Shown here in pieces: positions 33,453 to 45,133 of a stretch of DNA of 64,000 nt. A model generated the notes under the pieces. The model did no database searches, had not been told where the DNA came from, and was given only the letters and a program-made list of their open reading frames with translations. The first letter of the stretch is position 1. Every line of letters starts with the position of its first letter. A program made the position numbers and the translations under genes. The stretch is from Parascedosporium putredinis (lineage: Eukaryota; Ascomycota; Sordariomycetes; Microascales; Microascaceae), in assembly GCA_949357655.1 (NCBI GenBank), contig CASHTG010000018.1, positions 1,240,001-1,304,000 on the forward strand. The letters run 5' to 3'.

Positions 33453-34503
33453 TCAAAGGTTGACAGCGCGAGCATTCACCTTTTCGACAATAGCGTCCCA
33501 GATCCAGCCTTCCTTGACGCCCTTGTTGCTCCCCTGGACGTTGAAGCCCCCGACGGCCCTGAACATCCACCACCTCCGCGCCGCATTCTCCCGCGCGGTG
33601 TCGCGCTCAAAGTTGACGATGCCCATGCGCTTCTTGGCGGGGTCATGTCGCCGACGGTGAAGTAGCTCATGCGGGGCTTGGAGATGACGCTGAGGGTGGT
33701 GACCTCGAGCCGGGTCTGCGCGGGCAGGGACGACACGAAGCGCTGGAGGGAAGGGCGGGAGTGCCGGGCGGCGGGGGCAGGTGGATGGCGATGTGGCTGA
33801 CGAAAGGACCCGTCGTGAAGGCTACAAAGGCAAAGGGGATGACGCCGCAGGCGACGACTAAGGGGGATGATGGGTTAGAGCTAGGCGGGAGAGGGGCAGG
33901 CTTGATGGGAGAGAGGCGAGTAGGGAAATAGGTTACGCAGCACAAGGTTGAAGAAGATTAACTGATGAGCGGAGACTTACGGGCTGCGGTTTGTGGCCAG
34001 GGCTTATCGTCCATGATGTAAGAGGGGACGAAGATGCCACAGAAGAGGACGGAGAGAAAGATGGTTGTGAGCTTGAGGACTCCTAGGTATAGAACCCGAC
34101 CGGTCCCGGCATGGTAGATGACCACTCTTTCAGGGAACGCTATTGTACGTGATGATTTTTTCTCTCTTGTTAGCGGAAAGCGCGCTTCTCACAGGGTGAC
34201 AGCCCCGAGGACCGAGAGAAGGGAAGGGGGTGAGGACCGACATACCATATCGCTTATTAGGATCCGGCGCGGTGTAGATGTCCGGTACTGTTTGCCTCGA
34301 GCTCCGTGACGCGCCAATGGTGGACTTCGTCTGCCGGACAGGGTGCCGGGAGCTTGGGAGTAGGACCGAAGCAGTATGGCTTTGTGAGGGTGAGTGTGAG
34401 TGAGAGTGAGTGAGCGGAGCGGCCGTAGGTAGAGGGTTGATGAGAGAGGCCTGAGGGGCACAAGTTGCCGTACTCCCTGCAGGGAAGCCCTACAGCAAGC
34501 CAT
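33453..34503 (-). CDS. Mitochondrial membrane protein, possibly TMEM70/TMEM186-like
   Basis: The N-terminus MACCRASLQGVRQLVPLRPL with SLTLTHTHPHKAILLRSYSQ is Arg/Ser/Leu-rich and lacks acids, as in a mitochondrial presequence. Three exons fit: 34503-34246, 34139-33981 and 33857-33453. After DIYTAPDPNKRY comes VVIYHAGTGRVLYLGVLKLT, then two hydrophobic segments, TIFLSVLFCGIFVPSYIM and LVACGVIPFAFVAFTTGPFV. These are followed by LEVTTLSVISKPRMSYFTVG and a conserved basic end with ENAARRWWMFRAVGGFNVQG. Two membrane spans between short matrix tails resemble TMEM70/TMEM186 proteins, but I am not sure of the family. Three breaks, each one missing base: near 34330, in the run 33773-33777 and in the run 33639-33642. 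Corrected length is about 274 residues. The stop lies 295 bases from the convergent transporter gene. Confidence 0.6.
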
Positions 34504-34913
34504 TTTTTATATGTGTTTTTAGGGTCCTCGGACGGGGGAGGGCGCCGGAAACGGGGTGGTGGTGGTGAGGGAGGATGGGAGTTTGCTTGATAAAATGAAG
34601 TTTCGCGACTGGTCGTGCAGACTTGCGATTTGTCCGTGAGATCAATCGCAATCGCTTTTCTTGCCATGAGCTTGCGCACGGACCAAGTGGACGTTTTGGC
34701 CCTGAAGCCGCCCAAAGTGACAAGTGGAGTTGGACTTCAGCGGCGTCGCGTGCGCTCAATAAATCACTGTCGAGGATATTAAAAGATGGGTGTCAATTGA
34801 GAGAATCAAATGGATTGACAGAAATATCGATTTCAAGGTTGAAGAATATAGTATATAATAGTAGCTTGATAGATACTCTTCCTTTCTTCCACCATTCTGT
34901 CTCTGGTTCCAGC
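34504..34913. other. Short intergenic region
   Basis: This separates two genes both on the minus strand. It should hold the promoter of the mitochondrial membrane protein gene and the 3' end of the upstream DsbA-like gene. No other feature is seen. Confidence 0.5.
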
Positions 34914-35692
34914 TTAGACAACATTCTTCTCCAGCCACTCCTTCCACTGCTGCTCCCCCACCCCGAGCTCACATCGTTCTGCACCACCCCGTCAAAAATC
35001 ACCGTAGGACTCACGTGAACGCCCGTCAACCTCGCCATCTTGACTAGCAGCTTCAAGTCGTTGGTGGCCTTGTTGCCCCCGTTCAGCTGGCCCTCCACGG
35101 GCTCCGAGGGGATCTGCAGCGCCTCGAGCACCCTCGTCTCGTCCAGCCCCACGCCGGCCGCGAGCTTGGCCAGCCGGGCGTACGTCTGGTTGCGCGTCTC
35201 GTGGACCACGTTGACGTCGTAGAACTCGGTCGCCCGCGCGAAGAGCGCCTCGTTATAGTCCCAGAATTTTTCGGGCGCCTGCTGGTTCACCACGACGGCC
35301 GATTCGTGCAGTAGCGTGCTGGACGGGTGCCAGGGCTGCACCTGGTGGCGGAAGATGATTTCGAGGTTGGACGAGGCGCCGCCCGCGCTGCTTCGGATTA
35401 GGGGAAGACTGTCCCCGTTAAGTTCTTGAAGATCTTGGCAGAGAAGGGACACTAGGGGCGGGCAAAGAAGAGAGTGCAAGATCCCCAAAAGGGGCGGCGA
35501 TTCTCCTGTTAGCTGTGTTTTTTTCCTTTCTTATTTTCTCATTGTGTTCTCGTCGCCGGGTCTTTTGTAGAGACTTACACAGTAGTCTAGAAACACTTCT
35601 AGGACATGGGCGGCAGGGGGCACCGAGGTGTGAGGCGCGACGGGCCTCCCGAAGATGACTCGGTGGGCGGCAAACTTTGGAGGGAGGGCCAT
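34914..35692 (-). CDS. Thioredoxin-fold (DsbA-like) protein
   Basis: Start MALPPKFAAHRVIFGRPVAP is followed by the strand HVLEVFLDYC. The intron 35578-35452 (GTAAGT...CCTAG) splits the active-site-like motif, giving DYCCPFSAKIFKNL. Further family blocks are HQVQPWHPSSTLLHESAVVV, PEKFWDYNEALFARATEFYD and LKLLVKMARLTGVHVSPTVI, the last containing the cis-Pro region of thioredoxin folds. The motif is CPFS rather than CxxC, so a disulfide oxidoreductase role is doubtful; many fungal relatives are uncharacterised. No signal peptide is evident. Two breaks, each one missing base, lie at the run 35401-35404 and at 34955-34964. Corrected, the protein has about 217 residues and ends WKEWLEKNVV. Confidence 0.75.
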
Positions 35693-36669
35693 GATGTTTG
35701 ATGTGTGGGTGATATCCAGATGTGGTGAGCGTTGAAGTGTGGATGAAGTTGAGAGATGTAAAGGCTACAAGGGTCGGCTGAGGACTTGTTGGTATATTTA
35801 TCAACTAGAACCCTTTCTACGTTGAAAAATCACGGTGGTTGATCTTTCGTTTTGGGTGGTTGCGGGTTAGGTTGGGGTTGTGAGCTACATATACCGGCGA
35901 TGACCGAGTGAGGGGTCAATCGAAGCTTCCTCCTACGCGTGTGGGACAGTGACAGCTCTCGCAGCTTCGGGAACTACATTAGCATTGTACCTGGTCATCC
36001 TTTTCAATCACCTAAAAATCCATCGCATGTGCATGTCCTGATCGCCCGGCCCCGATTGGACCAGCAGTGGGGAGCTCGGCTTCTGCCATGCCGACGTAAT
36101 GATGCAATTGCTCGGTGATAATTGCCATTGGCACGCAACTCAAGCTTTCGTCAGCACTCTCCTATATGGACGAGTTTTGATTGACGCACACCGTGGAGTT
36201 CAACAAAGGAAGACGGCGCACTCGTTGAAATACAATTAAAGCACACCGTGAGAGCTACAGCTTGTGTCTAGTTTCCCAGCGAGGGCGATGACCCTTGAGC
36301 GAGCGAGTGGGGCAAATGAAGTCTTATGTCGCGCACTCTGGGCAAGTGCCTGTCGTGCGATCCCAGCGCCGGCCCCTGGCCCGGTCTCTACGCCGGCTGC
36401 AAGCGTCACTCGGGGCCCGGGCCCGAACCCGAACCTACGGCCGGGGTGTAAAACTGGAGGCTCGATTCATTTCCCATTTCTCTCAATGTCATACAGCTAA
36501 TGTCCCACAAAACCATGGCGTGCTTATCGGGGCGAAACGGATACAATTTCAAAAACGAGGCAAGAATTAGAACTGTCGAGTGGAAAAAATCTTGTGCAGG
36601 TCCAACTATATAAACCTAAGGGCGGTGGCAGTCGATGCATCTCATTCCGCAATACAACGAAACCCATTT
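35693..36669. other. Intergenic region
   Basis: This lies between two minus-strand genes. A GC-rich patch with GGGCCCGGGCCCG occurs near 36413-36426. No coding region was recognised. Confidence 0.5.
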
Positions 36670-37915
36670 CTACGAGACAGTATTCTTCGCCACGACTCCC
36701 CTCGCAAATTCCCCAAACGTTATGTGCTGCGCAATGTCCACCTCCTCCCCAAGGTTCGGCTGCGTAAACACCGCCAACGTGTTGCGCGCCACCCTCCCAC
36801 CCCCAGCCGAGGGCGCCGCCCCTCGGACAAAGTGCGGCACCGCTTTGAACCGTCCCGCCGTAATCTTCTCCAGCGCCTCGCCGGTCTGGAAGGCGATGCA
36901 GTCCCGAGGAATCTTGACCTGCACCGTTTCGCCCGCCCGAGACTTGATATACAGCCCCGCCGCCGGGTCGGGCGAGGCGGGGAGCTCCTCGAGCGTGGGG
37001 AGCTGGCCCGTCGCGCCCTCGGGAACGACGGGGTCGCTCGCGCTCTCGTCGATGAACATGGCGGATGTGAGGCCCGTCAAGCAGCCGTGGTCCAGGTGGG
37101 TGGCGCACCAGTCGTCCCCGTCCCCGCCGTCTTGCTCTTGCGCCGTGTCCTCCGTCTGTGGGAAATAATGCAAGAGGCGGGCCTTGGTCGTGTTGGAAGT
37201 GCTCACGACGTGCTCGAGGTATCCTTTGGGATAGTCCTGGATCTCCTTTTCCGCGAATCGGTCGCACGCCCGCGCCACGAGAACGGCGACGTCGATAATC
37301 AGCCTGCACAGGTTTTCCAAGCTGGGCTTGAAGCCGGGGAGCGTCTCCTCGCTCGGCCACAGATTGGGCGAGAGGTATTCCGGAAATGTTGCCTCGGAGA
37401 ACTCTGGCGTGGGTTTGGCGCAGTCTAGCGAGGGATCAACGTAGAAGGCGCAGTTGGCGTAATACGAGCCCTTGAACGTGTCAACCTGGCCATTTTTGAG
37501 CGTCTCCTTGCCCAGGGACCAGCCCGTTAGATATTTGGCCTTGGAGTTTTCGAGTTGCTCTTATCATGGATATGGATTAGTAGTAGTCGCTTCGCTTCGT
37601 ACAGGAGGTGGCGAAGACACATACCGAGAGCTTTAGGCGATAAATTGCCCAAGTAAGACGAGTAAGAAAGAGCCTGGAGTCTCAGCTGGGCAAAATTCTC
37701 AGGAAGCCCCCACCACCAAAATCCCGAGGGATTGTGGCCCAAAGGCCTCTTGGAGGGTCTCGAACGACACGTTGCCTGGGGACGGCGAGCTCCGTGTTAG
37801 TGAGTGTTAGTGAAAGGTACCTGCGCTTTCACAGTGCTCAAGACATGTAGCGCAACTCACCATTCTTCAAATCTTCGAGAGAAACGGAAACCGCTTGAGC
37901 AATAGGGGCCGCCAT
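36670..37915 (-). CDS. 2-oxoglutarate/Fe(II)-dependent dioxygenase, clavaminate synthase-like
   Basis: Three exons (37915-37861, 37775-37625, 37559-36670) start MAAPIAQAVSVSLEDLKNG. Iron-binding residues are visible as the HxD in WCATHLDHGCLTGL and a distal His in RFKAVPHFVRG; the following RVARNTLAVFTQPNLGEE carries the Arg that binds 2-oxoglutarate in this fold. Upstream blocks are FETLQEAFGPQSLGILVV, SKAKYLTGWSLGKETLKNGQ and FKGSYYANCAFYVDP. The length, about 364 residues, matches fungal isopenicillin N synthase-like oxygenases. The substrate is unknown; no biosynthetic genes lie nearby, so a primary-metabolic or housekeeping oxidation is more likely than an antibiotic pathway. One frame break, an extra base (or two missing), lies at the run 37707-37711. 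The gene is divergent from FRG1. Confidence 0.85.
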
Positions 37916-38318
37916 ATTGAGAGAGGCAAGGAAAAATTCAAGTTGCCCTAAAAACCCTGAAATTGTTGCGAAGAAGGGGAGAGAGGGAAACGCGTGAGCC
38001 AGAAGGCGAGTCTGAAGCCGTCACCTTCCTATCCTGCTGCTTGTGTCGCATTGTGGTGGGGGAGGGGCAGGTGTTCTGCTTACTAACCGTCGGACGTGGC
38101 CGTGACGGGAGTTCTGCGTGGAGCTGCCACTTCCCAGCGAATTAGCGTGGTCAATATTCGGATGCTTGAGCTCTTCCCACACCGCACCGTGAACATTGAT
38201 CACATCAATCGATCCAGCTGACCACAATTCGGCCCACCCTTATCGGCCACACCAACCTCCTGGACCCCTCCCCTCCATTACACCAAGCTAGAAAGCCGAA
38301 AGAAAGACGAAACTCAAC
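37916..38318. promoter_or_regulatory. Bidirectional promoter between oxygenase and FRG1
   Basis: The two genes start 403 bases apart on opposite strands, so their control regions must overlap. I cannot point to a specific factor site. Pyrimidine-rich leader sequence precedes the FRG1 start. Confidence 0.5.
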
Positions 38319-39217
38319 ATGGTGAAGCCCCTCGTCTTCAAGGGCGACAAGAAGCCCAAGAAGCGGAAGCGCACCGATGACTCGCGCGATGGCGACCCTT
38401 CGACCAAGAACTCCCGCCAAGAGGATGCCTCTGCCCCCGGCGCCGAAGGCGTCGAAAACGACGATAGCTGGGTCTCGGCCGAGGCCGTCGCTGACGTCTC
38501 CGGCCCCGTTATGATTGTTCTACCGACAAGCCCCCATCAGCCTTGGCCTGTGATGCCAACGGCAAGGTGTTTGCCGTCGATATCGAGAATATTGTAGATG
38601 GTAATCCCGCGAGCGCGGAACCGCATGATGTTCGCCAAGTTTGGGTTGCGAACAAGATTGTGGGGACGGAGCATTATCGGTTCAAGGGACATCACGGAAA
38701 GTGTGTATTTCCCCCGCCACCAATCTCTAGCCAATTCTCCCCTTCAGGGTAGAGTGGGCCACAGTGGATGCTGACAGCGGACAGGTTCTTGAGCTGCGAT
38801 AAGCACGGGGTTCTCTCTGCAACAACGGAAGCCGTGTCCCCTCTGGAATCCTTCATCCTCGTTGTGACGGAGAGCGCCGAGTTCCAGATCCAGACGCTTG
38901 CGGGCAAGCTCCTCTCCGCGAATCCTCCGCCGGCCTCCAAGCCCAACGCCCAAGCCGAACTCCGAGGCGATGCTGAAACGGACGCGCCAAACACGACGAT
39001 GCGCATACGCATGCAGGCGCGCTTTAAGCCGCGCATAAAAGAGTTGAAGGCCGGCAAGGCCAAGGAGAAGATTTCTAGGCAGGAGCTCGAGGCGGCCGTG
39101 GGTAGGAGATTGGAAGAGGATGAGGTGAAGAGGTTGAAGCGGGCGAGGAGGGAAGGGGACTACCACGAGCAGCTCCTCGTGCTCAAGGTGAAAGGAAAGC
39201 ACGACAAATACAGCTAA
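38319..39217 (+). CDS. FRG1: FRG1-like protein (actin-bundling/RNA-processing factor)
   Basis: FRG1 proteins have a fascin-like beta-trefoil and act in the nucleolus/spliceosome and actin bundling. The start MVKPLVFKGDKKPKKRKRTD has the family's basic nuclear-localisation stretch, followed by WVSAEAVADVSGPVMIVLPT. The core reads DVRQVWVANKIVGTEHYRFK then, across the intron 38701-38784 (GTGTGT...ACAG), GHHGKFLSCDKHGVLSATTE. The C-terminal part carries MRIRMQARFKPRIKELKAGK and KISRQELEAAVGRRLEEDEV, with the end REGDYHEQLLVLKVKGKHDK. One frame break, a missing base, lies near 38522. Corrected length is about 271 residues, typical of the family. The gene ends 101 bases from the convergent WD-repeat gene. 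Confidence 0.92.
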
Positions 39218-39318
39218 AACCCTCCACTCTACGGACTCTGAAAGGCGGGGAAAGCAAAAGCAGCTTTTATTGGGTATTATCAACATCCTCTGTAAAACTG
39301 TCCAGATACTCTCTGCCC

Positions 39319-40697
39319 TCAGCTTCCTGGGTGCCAGGCGTTTACTTTACCATCTTCGCCGCAGGTATACACCACCTGTTCTTCGTCAAAGAAGCCGAAT
39401 CCCCGAACAATCTCCTCGCCATGGGCGCCAGGGAGGTTCACCCGCGCATCGGCGTTCAGCTCCCATGAAGATCCATTCTTAGAGAGATGGATGAGGCTGA
39501 ATAGGTGTTGGCTAAAAGGCACTGGCGGTCAGTAGAGGGCGGTACAGCGGGCAAGACTGGGGGCGTGGGGAAACGAAAGCAAACTTACTCTTGAGCGCCC
39601 ACACCCATGATTGCGCCACTCCCGTCCATCTTTGCGGAGACGTTTGCCACATACTGGCACCCAACCTTTTCCCTCACGTTTCCGAAATCGGCGATCGCCA
39701 CGCCTTTCTCCTGCTCTTCGGCCATGGAGTATATGGCAAACCGCTCGTCATGAGAAAGCGCAAACACATCCGTCTCGTTTAGGAAGCCCGCGCGGTGGAT
39801 GGAGGCGTCGTGGTTGAAGGTCTGGATGACGACTTCGTCCTCATCGCTGATTCGCGTATCGCAGAGGTTGATTAGACCGTCCGTCGAGCCGGATAATAAG
39901 ATGTTCGCATCCGTGGGGTGGAATTTGAGCTAGTCAAGTACCGTAAGAATGGGGTGTTGCGCCAATTCATCTAGGTGCGTGCAAGGGGTCTCACCTCTGT
40001 GATATCGTCGCTGTGGACTTCCGTGTACACCCTCTTCTGCGAGGGCTCGCTCTTACGTCCCTACGCTTCCACCGTTAGACTGCGACTACGTCTACAGATT
40101 ACTTATGAAGACTTCTTTTCGTTTTTTGTCTTCTTCTTTTCTTTCGGGGCAGTGAACTACTAGTCGGGAATCACGCACCAGAGTACTATAGAAGCGTTGT
40201 GATCTTGAAGCTCCGTACCAACAGCGATTGTATGGGAGCCAGCATCGCACGCCAGCGCCGTGATGGGAGCTTGGGCCGCTAGATCACGCAGGTGTAAGTG
40301 ATGGTGTACGACGCTACACCCTCCCTCTCCCTTTCTCACTTCCCCTTCTATGCCAAGACGAAAAAAATAAAATAAGAAGCGGACCGCGCAACCACTCACC
40401 TTGGAACCTCGCGACATGTGCATCCCTATTTCTCGTGTCCCAGACTGACACGCTCCCGTCCTCGCCCGCCGTGCAGATCGTCCCCGCCCCAGCGTCCACG
40501 ACCCGGAGCAACGTCAGGTTTCCGTGCCTAGGCCCCAGTGCGGCGCGCGCCTCCGTCTTCAGATCCGGCGTCAAGAGGGCGAGACGCTGCGAGGTCGTGA
40601 TGCAGGCTACGGCCCCGGCGCCGGGGAGGTGCGCCACGTCGAGGACATAGGTGTCTGGTGGGAAGGAGAAGCTGGACGCTAGCTGAAGGGTGTACAT
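39319..40697 (-). CDS. WD-repeat protein, WDR89-like
   Basis: Five exons are inferred: 40697-40400, 40313-40179, 40060-39995, 39929-39589 and 39511-39319. Start MYTLQLASSFSFPPDTYVLD. WD-type blades end in SVSVWDTRN, ASIVLWDVRS and LINLCDTRI, and the last blade reads EEQVVYTCGEDGKVNAWHPG. Other family blocks are GTICTAGEDGS, LKFHPTDANILLSGSTDG and AGFLNETDVFALSHDERFAI. The arrangement and the length of about 344 residues fit WDR89 proteins, whose function is poorly known; a role as a small beta-propeller scaffold is inferred. Two small frame problems exist: at the start of exon 2 (near 40310) and in exon 3 (near 40050), each compatible with one missing base or with a misjudged splice site. Confidence 0.8.
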
Positions 40698-41400
40698 TTT
40701 TCTTGTGGGGATTTGAAGATAGTGGGGGTTTGAATTGATCTCTCTTTCTCTCTCTCTCTCTGCTCTTTACCACCGTATGAGTGGGTTTCCCTTTTTGCGT
40801 GTGTGCGTAAGGAGGGTTTTTGTCTTATTCAAATGCCCCAATGCTTCTTTTCTGGTTCGAGGAGGGGCACTCAATGAAGCTTTTTGCTATGCGTGCCTGG
40901 GTGCTTGGAAAAAGGCTTGCGGGAGGTGGGGTGGAAAATTACTAAGCTAGGGACATATGGACTCGCTTGAAGACTTGGAAGTTACCACTCATGGTGCGCA
41001 TCGTAGACCGATTCGAAGCCTCCAACCATTCAAGGAACAAATATAGTGGACGAATACGCTGTCTGAAGAATATACGAGAGTGGAACTTCCTGCTTCTATC
41101 ATGTACAATACCCTAACCAGGTCAATGTGGCGATCTAACGACGAGTATTCAAGTGCCGTGTATGACGAAAAGAAAACAGCAAGTAAATTGAGACAGAAAG
41201 GCAACCCCGGGACGCCACCGCTGATGCTACTCAAACGTACATACAGTACTAAGAAAAAAGAAAGGGAGTCTGCGAGAAGAGCAGACCCAACGGCTCTGCG
41301 ACGCCACACGCTCATCAACGAAATCCAAGGAATGTGCGCTATGTACAATTATGTGCAAGAGTCTTCCAGCTTCGTTTCTCCGTTTCTTCTTCTTGTTTCT
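40698..41400. other. Intergenic region
   Basis: It contains a CT dinucleotide stretch at about 40740-40765 just upstream of the WD gene and the 3' flank of HRD3. No gene is recognised. Confidence 0.5.
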
Positions 41401-44211
41401 TCATTTCTTCTCCACAAGACTCTCCCTAGTGGCCGATCCCCCGGCTGCCCAGTTAGCAAATTCGGGATCGTTACCGCCGGGGAAAAGCCCGTTATCACGG
41501 ATGGGCTGGGCTGGAGGAGCGGCGGCGGCGGCAAGGGGACGCCTGCTCCGTTGGGCCGTCTGCGTTGGTCATCTTGTTGTCGACGCTCTTGTTGCTGGCG
41601 ATACTGTCGATAATACAACAGTCCCACGAGCGCCATAGAAATGCCAAAGATGAAGAGAATCTCGAGACCGCTGTCGTCGTCGAGGCCGCCTTCACGGTCA
41701 CCAATCGTGTCGTCAAAGATGTCATCGTAAAGGCTATCTTCGTAATAGTCTGTGCCGTCCTTGATAAAGTTGCTGATCCATTCGGAGAGCGACCAATCCT
41801 TCTTCGGTTCTGAAGATAAGGGTTAGTCATTGTACAACGTTAGAAAAAGCTAGGAATAGGGTTACGTACTGGGATCGTCCTGGATCGAGTGGATGGGGCC
41901 ATGGGTAAAGGTGTTCCACGCGCTCTTGAGTCGGAGCTTAAGAAGACTGAGCGTGACTGGCAGGTAGGCCTCCTCGTTGACTTCGAGGGCCTGATCGTAG
42001 TATCGCTTAGCAAGGTGATAGTCTTGCGTCAGACCGATACCATTCTCATGCATCCAGCCCAGATTGTAGAGCGCCTGCGCGCTTTGCGAGTACGACGCAG
42101 CGCCTGTGTAGCATTGCACGGCGCGGGGAGACTAGACTCCGTACCGATGCCGTAGAAGTAGTAGTCGCCCATCTTGACCAGCGAGTCAATGTTGCCCTGG
42201 CGCGACGATCGGGTCCAGTACACGAGCGCCATGGACGGATCTTCCATGAGTGGCGAAGACGACAAGGGACGGCCGGCGAGCAGAGGCATGTGTAGAGACT
42301 GGGCAAGGCTAGGAGCAAGGGACACTCGGGACTGATCGGGGTCTAGGAGGTGCGCGACATTGTTCTGGGCCTTCTCGTAACCCTGCTCCGCCATGATGAG
42401 GTAGTGCAAGAGCGCAGTTTCGTAGTCGCCGTCCTCGTAGGCCTGGTTGGCCTCGCCCCAAGAGGAAACCAAAGGCTCCGCCTTTTCCGCAACGCCCTTG
42501 TAGTATTGCGTGGCCAGCCCGCAGTTCTTGTCGCGGCCGACGCCTTGGAACACTAGCTCGGCGAGATAGTAATGGGCTTCGATAAGGCCGTAGCGGGCAG
42601 CCAGCTCAAAATAGCTGTTCGCTACGCGAACGTCTTCGGCGCCGCCTTGGTCAAGATACAGAACCGCAAGCTCTATCTGCGCGGGTGCGTAATCCTTATC
42701 GGCGGCCGTCCGGAACAGCTCCGTGGCGAGCGCGACGTTTTTCTTTACCCCGAAGCCGTTCATGAGCATGATAGCCAGGCCGTGCATGGAGGAGGAATCG
42801 CCTAGGGACCTCCCTCGCTCAAACCACATCTTGGCCTTGTCGAAGCTCTGCTCTAACCCTTCGCCGCGTAGGTACATGCGGCCAATATAGGCAGCTGCTT
42901 TGGCCGCCGTCTTCTCGATGCCGATCTTGTAGTTGTCAAGCACACGTCCGTCGTTCTTCCAGTACCTTTTCGCGACCGTGAAGAAGTACCTCTTGGCATC
43001 CTCCATGCTTCGCTCCTGGCCACGCTGGCCTTCATAATAAATCCTCCCGAGGTTGAGGGAGGCCTTGGAGTCGCCCTTCTTTGAGAGCAGATCGAGGTAT
43101 TCGATAACATCGTCGATAGCGGCGTTCGTATCCGAGTGGATGTTGACCTTGATAGCGTTGAGACCGGAGCTTGCGGCGCTAGCACCCCGACCGTAGGCGC
43201 CACCGTTATCGTCCGCTATCCGCCAGGATTCGTGGACCCAGGACATTCCCATCGGAGGCCCGGCCCTGTACCAATCGATAGCCTTCTCAGCGACCCTCTT
43301 GTAGTGTTTCACCGCCAATTCGCAATTCTTGGGCGTGCCGATAGCAGCGTGGTGTCGGAAGCCCACGGCCATATCCGCTCGTGCATCCCCCTTTGCGGCA
43401 GCAAATGTATAATAAAGCATGGCCTTGGCCTGGTTCCTAGGGACAACGCTCCCGATGCCTGTCGAGTAGTAGAACCCCAACATAAACTGAGCGGTCGAGT
43501 TTCCGTGGTCCGACGCCAACTGTTGGTAGTAGGAAAAAGCCCGGCCGAGATCTCGAGGGTGAGAGTAGTTGCCGTAGAAGTTCATGTCGGCTAAGAGATA
43601 GAGGGCATCGGAATTGTTGCGCTGGGCCGCCTGTTGGAGAAGGTCGACTGCATCGTAAAGCGGCCCACGAGCTGACGTTGGAGGTGACTTTGAAGACGAT
43701 TGTGGTGACGCGGGAACAGACCAGGTAAAGATGAGCTGGTATACGAGGTCGATGAGCTGATGTACAAGGCCAGGGGCTTGGTTTCGTCGACGGTGCTTCG
43801 CGTCGGGAATCTTGTTCAGGTGCACCAAGGCATCGTCAACGAGGTCGGCGGCTGTCAAGGCACACATAATGTTAGTAGGAGTCAAATTACCGACCAAAGG
43901 CTGGGACAAATAAGAAACAAGAGGCAGAGGAGCCTGCGGCGCACTCGTACCTGGTTGCCGAATAGGCGGAGGAGTGTCGTCGACAACCCATGCGGACTTT
44001 GAGCGCTCGGTACTACCGGTATTGATCGATTCGGGACTCTTTTTGTCGGAGAGGACTTTTTGATCGTGAGATGCGAGCACCGCAACGCCCTGCAAAAGCA
44101 CTATTTGGAGAGAGGAGTATTAGTTACAGTTCGGTAGAGCAAGCGAGCAGCGGTAGCTGCCACACGCGGAACAAGGTTCGGCTTACGGAGGAAGACGGTT
44201 GAACGTCTCAT
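41401..44211 (-). CDS. HRD3: ERAD E3 ligase adaptor Hrd3/SEL1L
   Basis: Hrd3 is the luminal SEL1-repeat partner of the Hrd1 ubiquitin ligase in ER-associated degradation. Exon 1 is only 25 bases (44211-44187) and, joined to exon 2 (44100-41870), gives a signal peptide MRRSTVFLLLLQGVAVLASH. The body has many SEL1 repeats, for example AQFMLGFYYSTGIGSVVPRN, ASLNLGRIYYEGQRGQERSM, AYIGRMYLRGEGLEQSFDKA, MHGLAIMLMNGFGVKKNVAL and ALYNLGWMHENGIGLTQDYH. After the last intron (41869-41810) come DWSLSEWISNFIKDGTDYYE and one membrane span, GLEILFIFGISMALVGLLYY, then a Gln/Arg-rich cytosolic tail. This topology is diagnostic. Two breaks, one missing base each, lie at the run 42125-42128 and in the GCC-repeat near 41525. 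Corrected length is about 888 residues. Confidence 0.95.
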
Positions 44212-45133
44212 GGCTTGGAGGGTTTACGCTGTTCTAGCCGAAACGATCGAAACCATCCTTGAATGGGGGATGGGATTGAGAAAACAAGGTTCAAAATGCT
44301 GGCCGACGTGGTGGTCGTATGGTCGTGGAATGCGGGACCGTGCCGATGCGAGGAGGCAATGCAAGGTGTCAAATTGCGATGATGACAGAGCTGTTACCCA
44401 CAATGCTACAATTCCGGAACCAGGCCAGGTACGTCGAAAGCTTCCCATGTTCATACCGTGTCTGTGTGGGTGCGGGAGCTCCATGGATAGTGTGCTTAGT
44501 CACACAGTCCATCAGGCCCATCGATTCACGCCATTGTACGCTAAGTGTTGTTAGTCAGCCAATCGTCAAGCCGCTCTCCGTAGGTCCCACTTCGAACCTC
44601 CTATGCAGTAGTTGAGCTCCAATTGATGGGCACAAGGCGGCCGGAGAGCAAACTCATGTTAAGTTCAAGTCCTACCTACATCTTTCAACAATTTTTCCAA
44701 AATTTTATTCTATTGATTGCCCCTATCATCAATGACTCTTCTACTTCATATCCAGTATTGTATCCATATTCAATAATTTGATTGCACAGGCTGCGAAGAC
44801 ATAGAGGGTGGTGGGTACTCTAGGTGTCACTCCCAAGAAAGCATGTCGGAGCTGTGGCCCTGCCTGTTCAATCGTTTTCCTGGCCTTGTTAGTATCTTCC
44901 TGAAAACAGGCTCGGCCTTTCTATCATCCCAACTAAGTTCGTCACCTGGTCTTAAGCTGAGGTAGTCCATGGATTCTCAGAGAAGAAGAACCCAGGAGTT
45001 TTTAAAGATCAAAAGCGGCACACAACATCCAACCGTCATTTTGTACCTAATGAAGATGTGCCATCTGGCATTTTATGAGTGATGACCAGACGACGAAAAC
45101 GTTGACAGTACAAACGTTTTAAATTCTACCAAG
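44212..45133. other. Intergenic region between divergent genes
   Basis: This is the promoter region of HRD3 (minus) and the phosphotransferase-like gene (plus). No coding signal was recognised. Confidence 0.5.

Noticed and set aside
36670..37915. Part of a beta-lactam or other secondary-metabolite cluster because of the isopenicillin-N-synthase-like fold
   Set aside because: Neighbours are FRG1, a thioredoxin-fold protein and other housekeeping genes; no synthase, tailoring or transporter set is present.
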